Notes under the pieces: model-generated
Seen by the model: only the letters and a program-made list of their open reading frames with translations
The model's database searches: none
Told to the model about the DNA's origin: nothing
NCBI RefSeq assembly: GCF_003364265.1
Contig: NZ_NXLW01000002.1
Location: forward strand, 124,001 to 188,000
Length of the DNA stretch: 64,000 bases
DNA from: Helicobacter aurati
GTDB lineage: Bacteria > Campylobacterota > Campylobacteria > Campylobacterales > Helicobacteraceae
Direction: 5' to 3'
Shown here: positions 27,554 through 37,705 of the stretch, piece by piece
Numbering within the stretch: position 1 is the stretch's first letter
Layout of the letters: each line of letters starts with the position of its first letter
Program-made: the position numbers and the translations under genes

Positions 27554-27559
27554 TATAAT
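27554..27559 (+). promoter_or_regulatory. -10 element (TATAAT) for the MreD-position gene and PBP2
   Basis: ATTGTATAATACAC lies 21 bases before ATG 27581. Six-base arms CCTCGT (27533-27538) and ACGAGG (27569-27574) flank it, a possible operator or chance. Confidence 0.55.
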
Positions 27560-27580
27560 ACACTAAAGACGAGGGAATAA

Positions 27581-28054
27581 ATGTACAAACAAGCGCGAAC
27601 CACATCTCTTATTATTCATATATTATTCGTTGGATTCTACATAATTTATAGTAGTATGAGTGATATTTATCAGTTTTTACCGCCATTGTTAGGTATTCTC
27701 TTTGTTATTTTCCATAAACATTCCAATGACGAGCAGCTCTTTGTATCCTTATTGGTATTCTTGTGTTTAACATTTTATGAGCTGCATAAATCTTTAACTT
27801 TCGGTATTATGCCTATTGTATTTTGTATTACATACTTTTTTATAGCCAAACGCCTCGAAGCTCTCTTTAGTAATAATTTCTTGTTTATGATTCTTTACAC
27901 AGCGGCTATCTATCTCATCTATTATGCAGGTACAATATTATGCAATGTCTTATTTGGTATTCCTGCTCTACGTCTTTCTTCTCTTTTTGCATACTATCTC
28001 ATAATTGATTGCGCGCTAGCGTTAGCCTATAACTACTTTATTGTGAAAGAATAA
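27581..28054 (+). CDS. Integral membrane protein in the MreD position
   Basis: A hydrophobic protein (157 aa, about five membrane helices) that ends two bases before the PBP2 gene. In many bacteria mreD sits just upstream of mrdA, and this size and topology fit, but no MreD-specific motif is obvious. A role in the elongation machinery is inferred from position. GAGGG precedes ATG 27581, with a TATAAT promoter just upstream. Confidence 0.72.
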   Translation: MYKQARTTSLIIHILFVGFYIIYSSMSDIYQFLPPLLGILFVIFHKHSNDEQLFVSLLVFLCLTFYELHKSLTFGIMPIVFCITYFFIAKRLEALFSNNFLFMILYTAAIYLIYYAGTILCNVLFGIPALRLSSLFAYYLIIDCALALAYNYFIVKE

Positions 28055-28056
28055 TA

Positions 28057-29847
28057 ATGAAAAAAACGCCTATTACCTTCAAAGTTATTTATGTTGTTTT
28101 TGCAATTGTTTTCGCTATTATCTTAATAAAGCTTTATATACTATCAATAGCAAAACACCAATACTATTCCAAACTTTCGCTTGACAACACTCTCAAGACA
28201 GAGATTCTCGTTCCAGTAAGAGGACAAATTCTAGACCGCAATAACGAGCCGCTTGCGATTAATGATTTAGGATTCACACTTGCACTAAAAAATAAACTAA
28301 AAAAATCAGAATACCACGAAGAAATTGATTTTATTGCCTCTTATATAGTGGATGTAAACAGAGAATCATTAATAGAAAAATACGAAAAATTCAGCAACCA
28401 TTACAGACGTACGCCCGTGCATTTAATAGACTTTATCCCCTACGCGCAAATGCAAATTATTTATAGTGCTATTTTGCAACGTAAAAATATTATCATTACT
28501 CCTACAACTAGAAGATTCTACCCAAACAATAGCTCTGCATCGCATATCATTGGATATATAGGCGCAAGCGATGCAAGGGATAGAGAGATAGAACCGGTTT
28601 CAAAATATACCAAAGTCATTGGCAAGCAAGGCTTAGAAAAACAATACAATTCATTTCTACAAGGACAACTAGGCTATCGCAAAATTCAAGTCAATAGCCT
28701 CAATCAACAAGTACAACTCATTGAAGAGAATCAGCCCACAAGCAACAACAACATTAAAACAAATCTGGATATGCGACTGCAAGAAGAGCTAGATTCTGTC
28801 TTTCATAATCTCGAAGGTGCTGCAATTATTATGAATGCAAACAACGGCGAAATCTTAGCTGCTGGAAGCTATCCTGAATACAATATTAATGATTTTATAG
28901 GTGGCATCTCGCATGCAAAATACCATGCTCTTCTCACTAATCCCTATCGACCGCTCATTAATAAGCTCATTAATGGACAATATCCGCCAGGATCTATTGT
29001 AAAAATGGGTATGGCATTGGCTTTTTTGGAATTTGCAGATATTACAGAATCCACCGTCATTCCTACACCACCTTTCATTGATATTAATGGGCATAAATTT
29101 CGGGACTGGAAAATGGGTGGACATGGTAGTGCTGATGTCTACAAAGCGATTCGAGAAAGTGTTGATGTTTATTTCTATAAACTCTCAAGGACTATTGGGA
29201 TTGAAAATATGGCGACAGTTATGTCAAAAATGGGGTTTGGACAAAAAACAGGTATAGACTTACCATACGAAAATGCAGGTATCTTCCCCACACCTGAATG
29301 GAAAATAAAATCCTATTCGCAACAATGGTATGCGGGGGATACAATTGTTGCCTCAATAGGGCAAGGATCATTTCTTAGTACTCCAATGCAAATTGCACGT
29401 TATACTGCACTGCTTGCATCTGGCAAGTTAGTAACGCCACACTTTGTGAAAGAATTAGGAAGAAATCCCATTGAAATAAAAACCCAAGATGTGCTTTCAG
29501 ATTTTGAGAAATCCAAGCTACCTGCCTTACGTTTAGGTATGTATCAAGTTTGCTCCGATCCCACTGGGACAGCCTACCGCGCTACACAAGGAAGCAAAGT
29601 AAAGATTGCCTGCAAAACAGGTACTGCGCAAGTAGTAAAAATCTCTCAAGATACCGTTAGACGTAAAAAGGAAACAGATATGGACTATTGGCATCGTTCA
29701 CAGAGCTGGATAACTGCTTTTATCCCCTATGATAAACCCCAATATGTCATCACAATACTGATTGAGCACGGAGGTGGAGGTAGCAGAGGTGGTCCTCTTT
29801 TGGTGCAGCTCACTAACAAAATGCAAGAATTAGGTTATATTAAATAA
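28057..29847 (+). CDS. mrdA: Penicillin-binding protein 2 (peptidoglycan transpeptidase)
   Basis: High-molecular-weight class B PBP that cross-links peptidoglycan during cell elongation. One N-terminal membrane anchor (about 8-28), a dimerisation domain with PVRGQILDRN, and a transpeptidase domain with the active-site SIVK (in PPGSIVKMG), the second motif SVD (in RESVDVYFY) and KTGTAQV. Length 596 aa is typical. It starts directly after the MreD-position gene, so both form one operon. Confidence 0.95.
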   Translation: MKKTPITFKVIYVVFAIVFAIILIKLYILSIAKHQYYSKLSLDNTLKTEILVPVRGQILDRNNEPLAINDLGFTLALKNKLKKSEYHEEIDFIASYIVDVNRESLIEKYEKFSNHYRRTPVHLIDFIPYAQMQIIYSAILQRKNIIITPTTRRFYPNNSSASHIIGYIGASDARDREIEPVSKYTKVIGKQGLEKQYNSFLQGQLGYRKIQVNSLNQQVQLIEENQPTSNNNIKTNLDMRLQEELDSVFHNLEGAAIIMNANNGEILAAGSYPEYNINDFIGGISHAKYHALLTNPYRPLINKLINGQYPPGSIVKMGMALAFLEFADITESTVIPTPPFIDINGHKFRDWKMGGHGSADVYKAIRESVDVYFYKLSRTIGIENMATVMSKMGFGQKTGIDLPYENAGIFPTPEWKIKSYSQQWYAGDTIVASIGQGSFLSTPMQIARYTALLASGKLVTPHFVKELGRNPIEIKTQDVLSDFEKSKLPALRLGMYQVCSDPTGTAYRATQGSKVKIACKTGTAQVVKISQDTVRRKKETDMDYWHRSQSWITAFIPYDKPQYVITILIEHGGGGSRGGPLLVQLTNKMQELGYIK

Positions 29848-29866
29848 TTTGTTAGATTGTTTCTTC

Positions 29867-30391
29867 TTATCGTTGTCTAATAGTTTTAAAATTAAGAATC
29901 GCTACAATATATACAATGAAAGCTGGAAAAATCATAAAACCAACAATGAAACTTACTGTCGCACGATAATCTACTACATTGCTAAATTTAAGCAAACACA
30001 CTCCAACCATACAACAAACTATTAAGCAGTAGAAACTAGAAATAAATAAATAATTTCCACTGACTTGTGTGAACCCATTAAGATATTTAAATACAAGAAA
30101 TAAAAAAAACAAGGCGCATAGAAGTATCACTAATGAATTAAATTGATACGACTGCAAACAATAGAATAGGCAGCCTACGATCATCATAGCAAGATAATAA
30201 CTACACAGCAAGCTTTTTGCCACTTTATCTACAAACCACAAACCTGCTGCAAAAATACTATGCCCAACCATAGAAATGAAAAAAAATAGGTGGTATGAAA
30301 TAACTCTAATCGAAAAAACTTCAACAAGAGAAGCAATAATATTTATTGTAATTCCAATAATAAAGAGTAATCTAATAGATTTGATACTCAT
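29867..30391 (-). CDS. Integral membrane protein of unknown function (174 aa)
   Basis: Not recognised. Five to six hydrophobic segments span nearly the whole protein (starting IRLLFIIGITINIIASL). The protein has Lys/Arg at both ends and no catalytic motif. It lies convergent with mrdA (19 bases) and 50 bases downstream of hslU on the minus strand. Confidence 0.72.
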   Translation of the reverse strand: MSIKSIRLLFIIGITINIIASLVEVFSIRVISYHLFFFISMVGHSIFAAGLWFVDKVAKSLLCSYYLAMMIVGCLFYCLQSYQFNSLVILLCALFFLFLVFKYLNGFTQVSGNYLFISSFYCLIVCCMVGVCLLKFSNVVDYRATVSFIVGFMIFPAFIVYIVAILNFKTIRQR

Positions 30392-30441
30392 AAAAATTTC
30401 CTGAAAACGTAATAAGAAAATTACAACCCATACAATCTACA

Positions 30442-31779
30442 TTACAAAATGAAGCGGGCTAAATCTACATTATCAACTAAATCTTGTAACTTATCTTCTA
30501 CCATTTCTTGAGTAATAACAACCTTTTGCCCCGCATAGTCCTCTGCACAAAAGCTAATATCTTCCAATACACGTTCAATAGTAGTATGCAATCTTCGAGC
30601 ACCTATATCTTCAGTTTTCTCATTAGCATGATACGAAAGCCTACTAAGAGCCTTTAATGCAGAATCTTCAAATTCAAGTGTGATATTTTCCACAGAAAGT
30701 AATGCTTGATATTGGCGAATAATGGAATTTTTTGTTCGGGTAAGAATCTGGTAAAGAGATTCTTCATTAAGAGTTTGTAATTCGACACGTAAGGGAAACC
30801 TACCTTGTAATTCTGGAATCAAATCACTAGGTTTACTAAAATGAAAAGCACCCGCTGCAATAAACAAAATATGATCGGTACGAATTTGCCCATAACGTGT
30901 ATGCACTATACTACCTTCAACAATAGGCAATAAGTCTCTTTGTACACCTTCCTTACTAGGATCTTGCTTGCTAGAATCTTTAGAAGAAACAGCAACTTTA
31001 TCTATTTCATCGATAAATATAATACCGCTTTGTTCGGCTAATTTCAAAGCCTCTGCCTTGATAGCTTCAGAATCTAAAACGGCATTTTGCGCCTCAACTT
31101 GCAAAGATTCTTTAGCTTCCTTAATAGTAAGTTCTCGTTTTACTTTATCGTTTTTAGCACTCAAAGCTTTCATAAGTGATTCTTGAACCTTAATCAATTC
31201 GCTAGGCAATCCATCATCAACTTTTGTTTCTTGCTTGGCAATATCAATGGTGATTTTTACTGAATCCATTTTGCCATCAGCAACCTTTTGCTTCATTCTT
31301 TCAAAACTCTCATTGTATTCTTGCTTCTTCTCATCACTTACACTTGACGGAAGCGGTGGCAAGAGCCTTTGAGTGATTTTTGTAAGGATATAATCTTGTA
31401 TGCTTGCATAAGATTCTTCTTTTTTCTTATTTTGCAAGAGATTGATGCTCGCACTCACTAAATCACGGACCATAGATTCTACATCTCGACCCACAAACCC
31501 CACTTCGGTATATTTACTAGCTTCTACCTTTACAAAAGGCAACCCCATAATCTTTGCCATGCGTCTCGCGATTTCTGTTTTTCCTACCCCTGTTGAGCCT
31601 ATCATAAGAATATTTTTAGGCGTTACTTCTTCTTGCATATCCACTGGTAATTGTAATCTACGATAACGATTTCGCAAAGCTATAGCGACGAATCTCTTTG
31701 CATCGTGCTGCCCAATAATATATTCATCAAGGTAGGCAACAATTTCACGTGGTGTTTGAGCAAATAAAACATCATTCAT
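30442..31779 (-). CDS. hslU: ATP-dependent protease ATPase subunit HslU
   Basis: AAA+ unfoldase that feeds substrates to HslV. It has the N-terminal [16 protein letters not shown], Walker [16 protein letters not shown], the pore-loop region with [11 protein letters not shown], Walker [10 protein letters not shown] and the sensor block GRFPLRVEL. The I-domain insertion (about 110-240) is present. 445 aa matches the family. Its start overlaps the hslV stop by four bases, so the two subunits are translated in step. Confidence 0.97.
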   Translation of the reverse strand: MNDVLFAQTPREIVAYLDEYIIGQHDAKRFVAIALRNRYRRLQLPVDMQEEVTPKNILMIGSTGVGKTEIARRMAKIMGLPFVKVEASKYTEVGFVGRDVESMVRDLVSASINLLQNKKKEESYASIQDYILTKITQRLLPPLPSSVSDEKKQEYNESFERMKQKVADGKMDSVKITIDIAKQETKVDDGLPSELIKVQESLMKALSAKNDKVKRELTIKEAKESLQVEAQNAVLDSEAIKAEALKLAEQSGIIFIDEIDKVAVSSKDSSKQDPSKEGVQRDLLPIVEGSIVHTRYGQIRTDHILFIAAGAFHFSKPSDLIPELQGRFPLRVELQTLNEESLYQILTRTKNSIIRQYQALLSVENITLEFEDSALKALSRLSYHANEKTEDIGARRLHTTIERVLEDISFCAEDYAGQKVVITQEMVEDKLQDLVDNVDLARFIL

Positions 31780-32324
31780 TGTGTAATCTCCAAAATTTTA
31801 ATATTCGTATTAGTATAAATGCAAATTTCTCCTGCAATTTGCAATGATTGCAAAACTAAATCTCTTGGTTGCATATCTGCGAACCTCTCAAGGGCTCTAG
31901 CTGCACTCAAAGCAAAATTACCTCCACTACCAATAGCCGCAATTTTGCCATCCTCTGGCTCTAATACATCTCCTGTGCCGCTTAAAATATAAATATGTTG
32001 CGAATCTAAAACAACCATCATTGCTTCTAATTTGCGCAAATATTTATCCTTACGCCACTCATTACTAAACTCCAAAACAGATTTAAGCAAATCGCCCTTT
32101 TTCCCCTCAAGAATCCTTTCAAAAATATCAAAAAGACTAAAGGCATCGGCTGTACTACCAGCAAAACCACTGAGAATCTTCCCTCCATACAAAGAACGAA
32201 TTTTATTAGCATTACCTTTCATAATGCAATTACCAAAACTTACCTGTCCATCTCCACCTATTACTCCATAGGGCTTGTTGTTCTTTGTGCCAACATAGCC
32301 AAGTATTGTTGTTGCATGAAACAT
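31776..32324 (-). CDS. hslV: ATP-dependent protease peptidase subunit HslV
   Basis: Proteasome-beta-like threonine protease. After MFHA the catalytic TTILGY follows; then [26 protein letters not shown] and the [15 protein letters not shown] block. Removal of four residues rather than one would expose the active-site Thr, a small difference from E. coli, where only Met is removed. Length 182 aa is normal. Confidence 0.96.
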   Translation of the reverse strand: MFHATTILGYVGTKNNKPYGVIGGDGQVSFGNCIMKGNANKIRSLYGGKILSGFAGSTADAFSLFDIFERILEGKKGDLLKSVLEFSNEWRKDKYLRKLEAMMVVLDSQHIYILSGTGDVLEPEDGKIAAIGSGGNFALSAARALERFADMQPRDLVLQSLQIAGEICIYTNTNIKILEITQ

Positions 32325-32672
32325 GAGTTATATCCTTCAAAGATTGCACTTATAAGTGTTAAATATGAAAAATCAGAAGATGTATTATAGCTTATAATTA
32401 AAAATAAAAAGAGCAAAGCAAAGTAACAGAAATCCCCCATTCTACCAATGAATATTGTTTATCTATTGCCTAATTATTGCAAAGACAATAGCAATATCAA
32501 ACTCTTTATTCATCAAACGATTTACGTGTAATACCATTCTATTGCAACTTATTACCATCTATAACTCCGGCTATCATCATAGATTGCTAGCTAGAATCTA
32601 CAAATATTTCCTTTGCTTTTATCGGGTCTTTACATACAAATAAACTAGATAAATTATCAAACATTGCAATTA
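32325..32672. other. Gap of about 350 bases without a convincing gene
   Basis: Between hslV (start) and ybeY (stop). It is AT-rich with a possible hslV promoter region next to 32325. A 62-codon plus-strand frame at 32455 is hydrophobic and Cys/Tyr-rich without a ribosome binding site, and looks spurious. No tRNA-like cloverleaf was seen. Confidence 0.4.
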
Positions 32673-33344
32673 TTATGAGGTTTCACCCATAATATTTCGC
32701 TCAATTAATCCGTAGGGTAGATTGAGTGATTCTCTAATTGCTTTCTCAAAATTTCTCTGCTCTCCCCTATCGCGTTCGTGATCAAACCCTAATAAATGCA
32801 AAAAAGCATGAATGAATAAAATAGAAAGTTCCGCATAGAGATTGTGCTTTAGGGCTTTTGCTTGAAGAAGTACTTCATCCGTATTAATAATAATACTGCC
32901 CAAACATTGCATTGGAATGGAATGCGCTGTGCCATCAATAGCAACGGGGCACAAGACAAAATCATAATCCGCCGTAATAAACTCATAAGGATTCCAAGGT
33001 AATATTTGAAGCGGAAAGCTCAACACGTCAGTGCTGTAATCCTTCTTTAAATACTCATAGTTAATATCTCGTATGTCCGCACTATCCACAAAAAGAAGTT
33101 CAATAAAAAGGCTGTGAATAAACTTATCAGTTGATATGACAGAATCTTGACAAAATGAATGAATGAGATTGCAAAAATTCACAAAAATATATTTCGCAAG
33201 AAAAACAAAATACGTTGTACTTTCCCTACTTGAACTCTCAATTCTATAAGGAATCTGCTGTAAATTTCTCTGAAACTCTTCCCATGATTCTAGTGTCTTT
33301 GCACTCTGTAAAAATCCTGAAGAATCAACAATATCTATTTGCAT
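32673..33344 (-). CDS. ybeY: Endoribonuclease YbeY, enlarged form
   Basis: Metal-dependent RNase acting in rRNA maturation and ribosome quality control. The zinc-site motif HAFLHLLGFDHE (HxxxHxxGxDH) is near residue 180, preceded by ..STDVLSFPL and LGSIIINTDEV, both typical. The protein (223 aa) is longer than the usual 140-160: about 70 extra residues at the N-terminus and about 30 between DVLSFPL and GSIIIN. ATG 33344 overlaps the end of murB; a GTG at 33359 is also possible. Confidence 0.88.
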   Translation of the reverse strand: MQIDIVDSSGFLQSAKTLESWEEFQRNLQQIPYRIESSSRESTTYFVFLAKYIFVNFCNLIHSFCQDSVISTDKFIHSLFIELLFVDSADIRDINYEYLKKDYSTDVLSFPLQILPWNPYEFITADYDFVLCPVAIDGTAHSIPMQCLGSIIINTDEVLLQAKALKHNLYAELSILFIHAFLHLLGFDHERDRGEQRNFEKAIRESLNLPYGLIERNIMGETS

Positions 33345-34273
33345 ATTTTTACTTCGCACTCGAGCATGATTCCAAAATGTTCATACACTCTTTCTTTTGC
33401 CAAACCAATAAGCGCAATAGCATCATCAAAGTTAGCATGTCCAAGATTCACCAGAAAATTAGCATGACTAGTGCTAAAAGCAATGTCTCGAATAGCAAAC
33501 CCCTTTAATCCAACAGATTCTAATAGCCTACCTGCATAGTTGTTTGGAGGATTCTTAAAACAACTCCCACAACTTGGTTTGTGAGGATGAAATTTTCGCA
33601 TAGCAGAAAAAGAATGTAGTAATGCTTTTCTAAAACCTTGCTGCTTATGAAATCTTGCCGCAAAAATAATTCCCTTAGAATCTCTTCCTCTATAATGTAA
33701 TCCCAAATGCTCTACATCTATCCATTGACCATTAATATTGAGTTGCGCTAAAGTATCTTTGATTTCATAATCTTTCATACCTGCATTCATATTGCATAAT
33801 GCCCCCACAACTCCTGGTAGATCCTTAAGAAATTCAAGCCCACGTATATCATATTTCTTAAAATAAAGAAACGCCTGCAAACTATTGACACTAGCACCCA
33901 TTTCGATATACTCGCCTATATCCGAAATATAATTAAAACTTTCTCCCAACATTGCAAGATTACTTACATTTGGTGATACTAATAAATTATTTGCTCTACC
34001 TATCACATACAACGTGTCATTTTTATACCTCACACAAGAAGCTAAATCTACAAAGTTCAGAAGAGAACAAGCTAAAGGTACATGCAAAGTTAAGTTATTA
34101 AGTATTTGCACCTTGTTGTGACACGAATAAGAGGGTAATTTTGAAGTAAATGTGTGGGGTTGATATTCTACAAATTCTGCGCCAACATCATGTCTTTCAA
34201 TAACAAAAACGGCAGTTTTTGCTCCGATTCTAATGCTTGAATACCGCGTAAAATCTATCTCTTTCACCTCCAT
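33335..34273 (-). CDS. murB: UDP-N-acetylenolpyruvoylglucosamine reductase MurB
   Basis: Reduces UDP-GlcNAc-enolpyruvate to UDP-MurNAc (peptidoglycan precursor). FAD-binding features: TRYSSIRIGAK at the start, VIGRANNLLVSP, then FLKDLPGVVGALCNMNAG, and the C-terminal catalytic Ser/Glu region GSCFKNPPNNYAGRLLE. Length 312 aa is slightly longer than type II members. Followed by ybeY in overlapping reading and preceded by fliQ, an order also found in H. pylori. Confidence 0.94.
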   Translation of the reverse strand: MEVKEIDFTRYSSIRIGAKTAVFVIERHDVGAEFVEYQPHTFTSKLPSYSCHNKVQILNNLTLHVPLACSLLNFVDLASCVRYKNDTLYVIGRANNLLVSPNVSNLAMLGESFNYISDIGEYIEMGASVNSLQAFLYFKKYDIRGLEFLKDLPGVVGALCNMNAGMKDYEIKDTLAQLNINGQWIDVEHLGLHYRGRDSKGIIFAARFHKQQGFRKALLHSFSAMRKFHPHKPSCGSCFKNPPNNYAGRLLESVGLKGFAIRDIAFSTSHANFLVNLGHANFDDAIALIGLAKERVYEHFGIMLECEVKICK

Positions 34274-34293
34274 AATGTCCCACTATATTGAGA

Positions 34294-34560
34294 TTAGGAT
34301 ATTATCTTTGGTATCATGTTAATAACTAGCTTTGTAAAATCCATAAGCATATTAAGCATCCAAGGCATTGTAAAAATAATCATCGCGATAACAGCTAATA
34401 TCTTTGGCACAAAAGATAATGTCATTTCATTAATTTGCGTTGTTGCCTGAAAAATACTAATTAAAAGCCCCATAATTAACGCAACAAATAAGACAGGTAG
34501 AGACAAAAATAAAGTAATTTTGTAAGTTTGAATTGCAAGAGACATGAGTTGCTGTTCCAT
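34294..34560 (-). CDS. fliQ: Flagellar export apparatus protein FliQ
   Basis: Small membrane component of the flagellar type III export gate. Two membrane helices in 88 aa and the family pattern: MEQQLMSLAIQTYKITLFLS, then ALIMGLLISIFQATTQINEMTLSFVPKI. ATG 34560 has AAGGA five bases upstream; the longer reading to 34608 is an unlikely extension. A neighbour of murB, as in H. pylori. Confidence 0.95.
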   Translation of the reverse strand: MEQQLMSLAIQTYKITLFLSLPVLFVALIMGLLISIFQATTQINEMTLSFVPKILAVIAMIIFTMPWMLNMLMDFTKLVINMIPKIIS

Positions 34561-34700
34561 TCTCGTCCTTGTATTGTATATTTGTGTATTGCATGAAAGA
34601 GGAATCATTATAACTTTTTTGCCCTTAGAATCTCTTTAAAGCTCAATGAAATCTAATAATAATTCATTGATAATCAAACACTATGTGCTGCTTGAAAAAC

Positions 34701-35339
34701 CTATAACGAATCTTTTGTTTCCGACGTATTGGTAGCAAAAGGGGGTTCTATAAGAATCCTTCCTGCTTGTTCATTATAATATTTGCGCCATTTATTTTGA
34801 AACTCAATATTCTCACTCGAGAAGTAGTCAATCCAAGCCTCTTCGCAAGTATGTTTATCAACAAATACAAGGTTTGGTCTATGTATTGTAAAACCATTTT
34901 TCATATTTGCTTTTATGCAATAAATCTGCCCATCCATAGGGGTAAAAAGGAGATAAGAAGTAGATTCTGTATGAGCACTAATGGCAACAGGATGTCCAGC
35001 CCAAATATCTGCAAAAAAAGTTCGTCCTACTGTAAGATATCCCAATGAATCTTGATAATTTTGGTAGTTTGGTCTACCTTTTTTGTTTTTTTTAGGCTCA
35101 TATTCTATGCGCAAAGTATATCCCAAATAAGAACCTATAGGACTTTTATCGCGATACACATACACTCTTGACTTACCTGCGGGAGGATCTTGCAAGACAT
35201 AACTTCCATCGCTAAGAAACCCTATTTTTTTACTTTCTTGCAAGGTAAGCAATTGTCTATTAACGCTACAAGCCACACAGAAAAACATAAAACACACAAG
35301 AATGCCGTATCGCGCAATATAAAAATATTGTTTCATCAT
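34701..35339 (-). CDS. Putative lipoprotein, DUF2846-like
   Basis: N-terminal signal with lipobox CVACS (Cys at residue 24). The mature protein contains GKSRVYVYRDKSPIGSYLG, resembling the start of DUF2846 (YxYR...G) proteins found in many Gram-negatives, followed by a basic/aromatic middle. 212 aa. Its function is not known. It follows the 179-aa unknown gene without a gap and lies before fliQ on the same strand. Confidence 0.75.
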   Translation of the reverse strand: MMKQYFYIARYGILVCFMFFCVACSVNRQLLTLQESKKIGFLSDGSYVLQDPPAGKSRVYVYRDKSPIGSYLGYTLRIEYEPKKNKKGRPNYQNYQDSLGYLTVGRTFFADIWAGHPVAISAHTESTSYLLFTPMDGQIYCIKANMKNGFTIHRPNLVFVDKHTCEEAWIDYFSSENIEFQNKWRKYYNEQAGRILIEPPFATNTSETKDSL

Positions 35340-35879
35340 TTACTTCTTGCCATGTTGATTAAGCGTTTCATAAATTTTTTGCGAGAGTTCATCAAAAAGC
35401 ACCTCAATTTGACCGCTTAATTCTGGATTTGTATTTCTAAGCAATTCACGCATTTTCTCTTGCTTAATAGATTCTATAAGGGCATTCTGCGCCCTTTGTT
35501 CTTGGTATATCAAAGATTGTTGTATGGTATTTTGTCTGCTTATTATGTTTCTTTCATTCTGATTGATATGCTGTAAATCTTGTTGAAAAATACTGACTTG
35601 CTTGGCATTTACATGGCTGTAAAAATCATGAAGCTGTGCAAACATTTCGTAAACGCTGCAAGGCGTATATAAATCTCTACCAATCATGCACACGGGCAAA
35701 TGGGTATATTTTTTCTCCAAATTCACAACATCAGTAATGATAAAATCAGCCTTATCTAATGTATTTAAATGCCCCTTAAGATAAAACCCCAAAGAGATAG
35801 ACAAAAAAATATTGTGGCAATGTAAATAAATACCAACATCTCCATCTTTTTTAAAGTCTTGTGGTTGTAACTCAAACAT
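35340..35879 (-). CDS. Unrecognised cytoplasmic protein with coiled-coil C-terminal half
   Basis: Not recognised. The first 90 residues are mixed alpha/beta (DVGIYLHCHNIFLSISLGFY); the C-terminal half is helical and Gln/Glu-rich (QDLQHINQNERNIISRQN and EVLFDELSQKIYETLN). There is no signal or membrane helix. It sits between truA and the lipoprotein with zero to 18 base spacing. Confidence 0.72.
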   Translation of the reverse strand: MFELQPQDFKKDGDVGIYLHCHNIFLSISLGFYLKGHLNTLDKADFIITDVVNLEKKYTHLPVCMIGRDLYTPCSVYEMFAQLHDFYSHVNAKQVSIFQQDLQHINQNERNIISRQNTIQQSLIYQEQRAQNALIESIKQEKMRELLRNTNPELSGQIEVLFDELSQKIYETLNQHGKK

Positions 35880-35897
35880 ATATACCCTTAAAGAAAT

Positions 35898-36677
35898 TTA
35901 ATAAATTACTTTTGTAAGATATAACCCACAGGCTGGAACTAGAGAGCGCACACATCTACTATCCTCCAAATCTAACACATTATTAATTTGTTCTCTTATA
36001 TCATCTAATGAAGTTTTTTGCAAACTTACATAAATGGCAGCTTGCATCATTAACCTTACTTGAGAACGTAAAAAACCATTCGCTCCAATATGCGCAACAA
36101 GACAATGAATATTATGAATCTTGGCAGGAAAAAGATTGGCTTTTAGAATCTCACGCGTAAAATGCCTCGTCTCACTTCCATTCTTTTTAAAAAGAGAAAA
36201 ATCATGTTCCCCCCTAAATTGTTTCAGTGCTTGTTGCAATAATTCTACATTTCCGTATTGTACTTTTGCAATATAATGCGTGTAAAAAGGCAAGATTTCT
36301 TCTCGGGTAAAAATATATTTATAATAACGTGCCTTTGCATGTAAGCTCGCATGAAAATCCAAACAAACCTCATAAATTTTTCTTATCCTCACAAAAGGAT
36401 ATAATCTATCATTAAGCAATTTTTGCATCTTTGACAATGACATATAAAGTATTGCATGAAAATTAATAACCTGATAAGTTGCATGTACCCCCTTATCTGT
36501 CCTCCCACTACCTATAATATGTGTAAAAATTCCAATACATTTTAAGGCATTTTCAAAGAAACCCGTCACAGTCGGATACACTTGCGAATCTTGAGTCTTT
36601 TGTCTTGCAAAACCATAAAATTTTGAACCATCATAAGCGATAATACAAGCAATATTCTTATATAACATGGAATCCAT
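35898..36677 (-). CDS. truA: tRNA pseudouridine synthase A
   Basis: Modifies U38-40 in the anticodon stem. Shows IAYDGSKFYGFARQ at the N-terminus, the catalytic Asp in GSGRTDKGVHA, then FHARYYKY-like AKARYYKYIF, and the late block GANGFLRSQVRLM. 259 aa from ATG 36677; an upstream TTG (36689) overlaps the stop of the LptF/G gene by four bases and would give a longer N-terminus. Confidence 0.93.
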   Translation of the reverse strand: MDSMLYKNIACIIAYDGSKFYGFARQKTQDSQVYPTVTGFFENALKCIGIFTHIIGSGRTDKGVHATYQVINFHAILYMSLSKMQKLLNDRLYPFVRIRKIYEVCLDFHASLHAKARYYKYIFTREEILPFYTHYIAKVQYGNVELLQQALKQFRGEHDFSLFKKNGSETRHFTREILKANLFPAKIHNIHCLVAHIGANGFLRSQVRLMMQAAIYVSLQKTSLDDIREQINNVLDLEDSRCVRSLVPACGLYLTKVIY

Positions 36678-36685
36678 AACATATC

Positions 36686-37705
36686 TCAATAGTACTTTTT
36701 AACATAGAGAGCATAATAACATTTTCCTATAAAAAACCAAAGAAAAGGAAGCAATAAGCAAGCTAATTGTAATTTTATGGAGAGAATATACATACTTAAT
36801 AAATAAAACCCTCCACTGCCTAAAACATAGAAATAAGCAAAGTTTTTTTGGAATCTTGGATTGCGTATGCCAAAAAACAACACAAAAAATATACTAGCGA
36901 GTGGAAAAAATGAAATAGCAAGAGCTTGCACTAACGCACGCAGACGACCAAATTCTCCTTGCAATGCTGGAAGCCAATATTCATAAATATCATCTGAACT
37001 CAAACTAGAATTTGGAAGAATACTCCGAACAACCATTGAATCAAAATGTATCTTTTGTAGCGATTCGTTATTATTTAAATAGGAATCACCGTCATACAAT
37101 AGTAACTCTAAAATTCCATCCTGATTGAGTATTTCCCCTTGTTTCGCAATAATAAGTCCTTTTTTAGATTCTGCAACATCATTAGAATACAACACTAAAC
37201 CCTTATACAAATTCTTCTCTTTACTATCAACATAAATTAACCATTCACCAATTTTTTGCCCAAAATCACCAGGTTTGAGGTTAATATCTATGGTGTTTTT
37301 TTTGTAGGCAATAAAATCACGATAAGCATTTTTCGCTAAAGGCACCATAATAAGAGAAAACATAAGGAGAATAGAGGTTACCATAATACATAAAGGCAAT
37401 AAGATTTTTATAATCTTAGAAGGACTAATGCCCAATGAAAAAAATACGAGCATTTCAGAATCATAAGAAAGCCTACTCAATCCCAATATGCAAGCTGCAT
37501 AGAAAGTGATGGCTATTACAAAAAAGATATTGCCAGGTATGCCATAAAAATACAATAACATTAAATCTGATACGGTAATTTTAATACCATTTGTCAATAC
37601 TGCAATATTTAGAAGAAGAACAATGGAAGAAATAAAAAAGAGTACGAAAAAAAAGGGGAAAAACATTTCTCCTATTGCTTGTAAAATATATTTTTTAAGC
37701 AACAT
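36686..37705 (-). CDS. LptF/LptG-family permease
   Basis: YjgP/YjgQ family inner-membrane protein. Three membrane helices at each end and a beta-rich periplasmic domain in the middle (about 120-260) fit LPS export permeases that pair with LptB. The C-terminal half includes SFFPLASIFFVLFFGIRNPRF. At 339 aa it is of normal size. Its start overlaps the end of the prepilin-peptidase-like gene by 11 bases. F or G cannot be decided from one gene. Confidence 0.87.
   Translation of the reverse strand: MLLKKYILQAIGEMFFPFFFVLFFISSIVLLLNIAVLTNGIKITVSDLMLLYFYGIPGNIFFVIAITFYAACILGLSRLSYDSEMLVFFSLGISPSKIIKILLPLCIMVTSILLMFSLIMVPLAKNAYRDFIAYKKNTIDINLKPGDFGQKIGEWLIYVDSKEKNLYKGLVLYSNDVAESKKGLIIAKQGEILNQDGILELLLYDGDSYLNNNESLQKIHFDSMVVRSILPNSSLSSDDIYEYWLPALQGEFGRLRALVQALAISFFPLASIFFVLFFGIRNPRFQKNFAYFYVLGSGGFYLLSMYILSIKLQLACLLLPFLWFFIGKCYYALYVKKYY

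Noticed and set aside
27533-27574. Six-base inverted repeat flanking the promoter of the MreD-position gene as an operator
   Set aside because: Arms are short and could arise by chance; kept only as a remark.
32455-32643. 62-codon plus-strand frame in the hslV/ybeY gap
   Set aside because: No ribosome binding site, composition rich in Tyr/Cys/Ile as in random AT-rich DNA, no motif.
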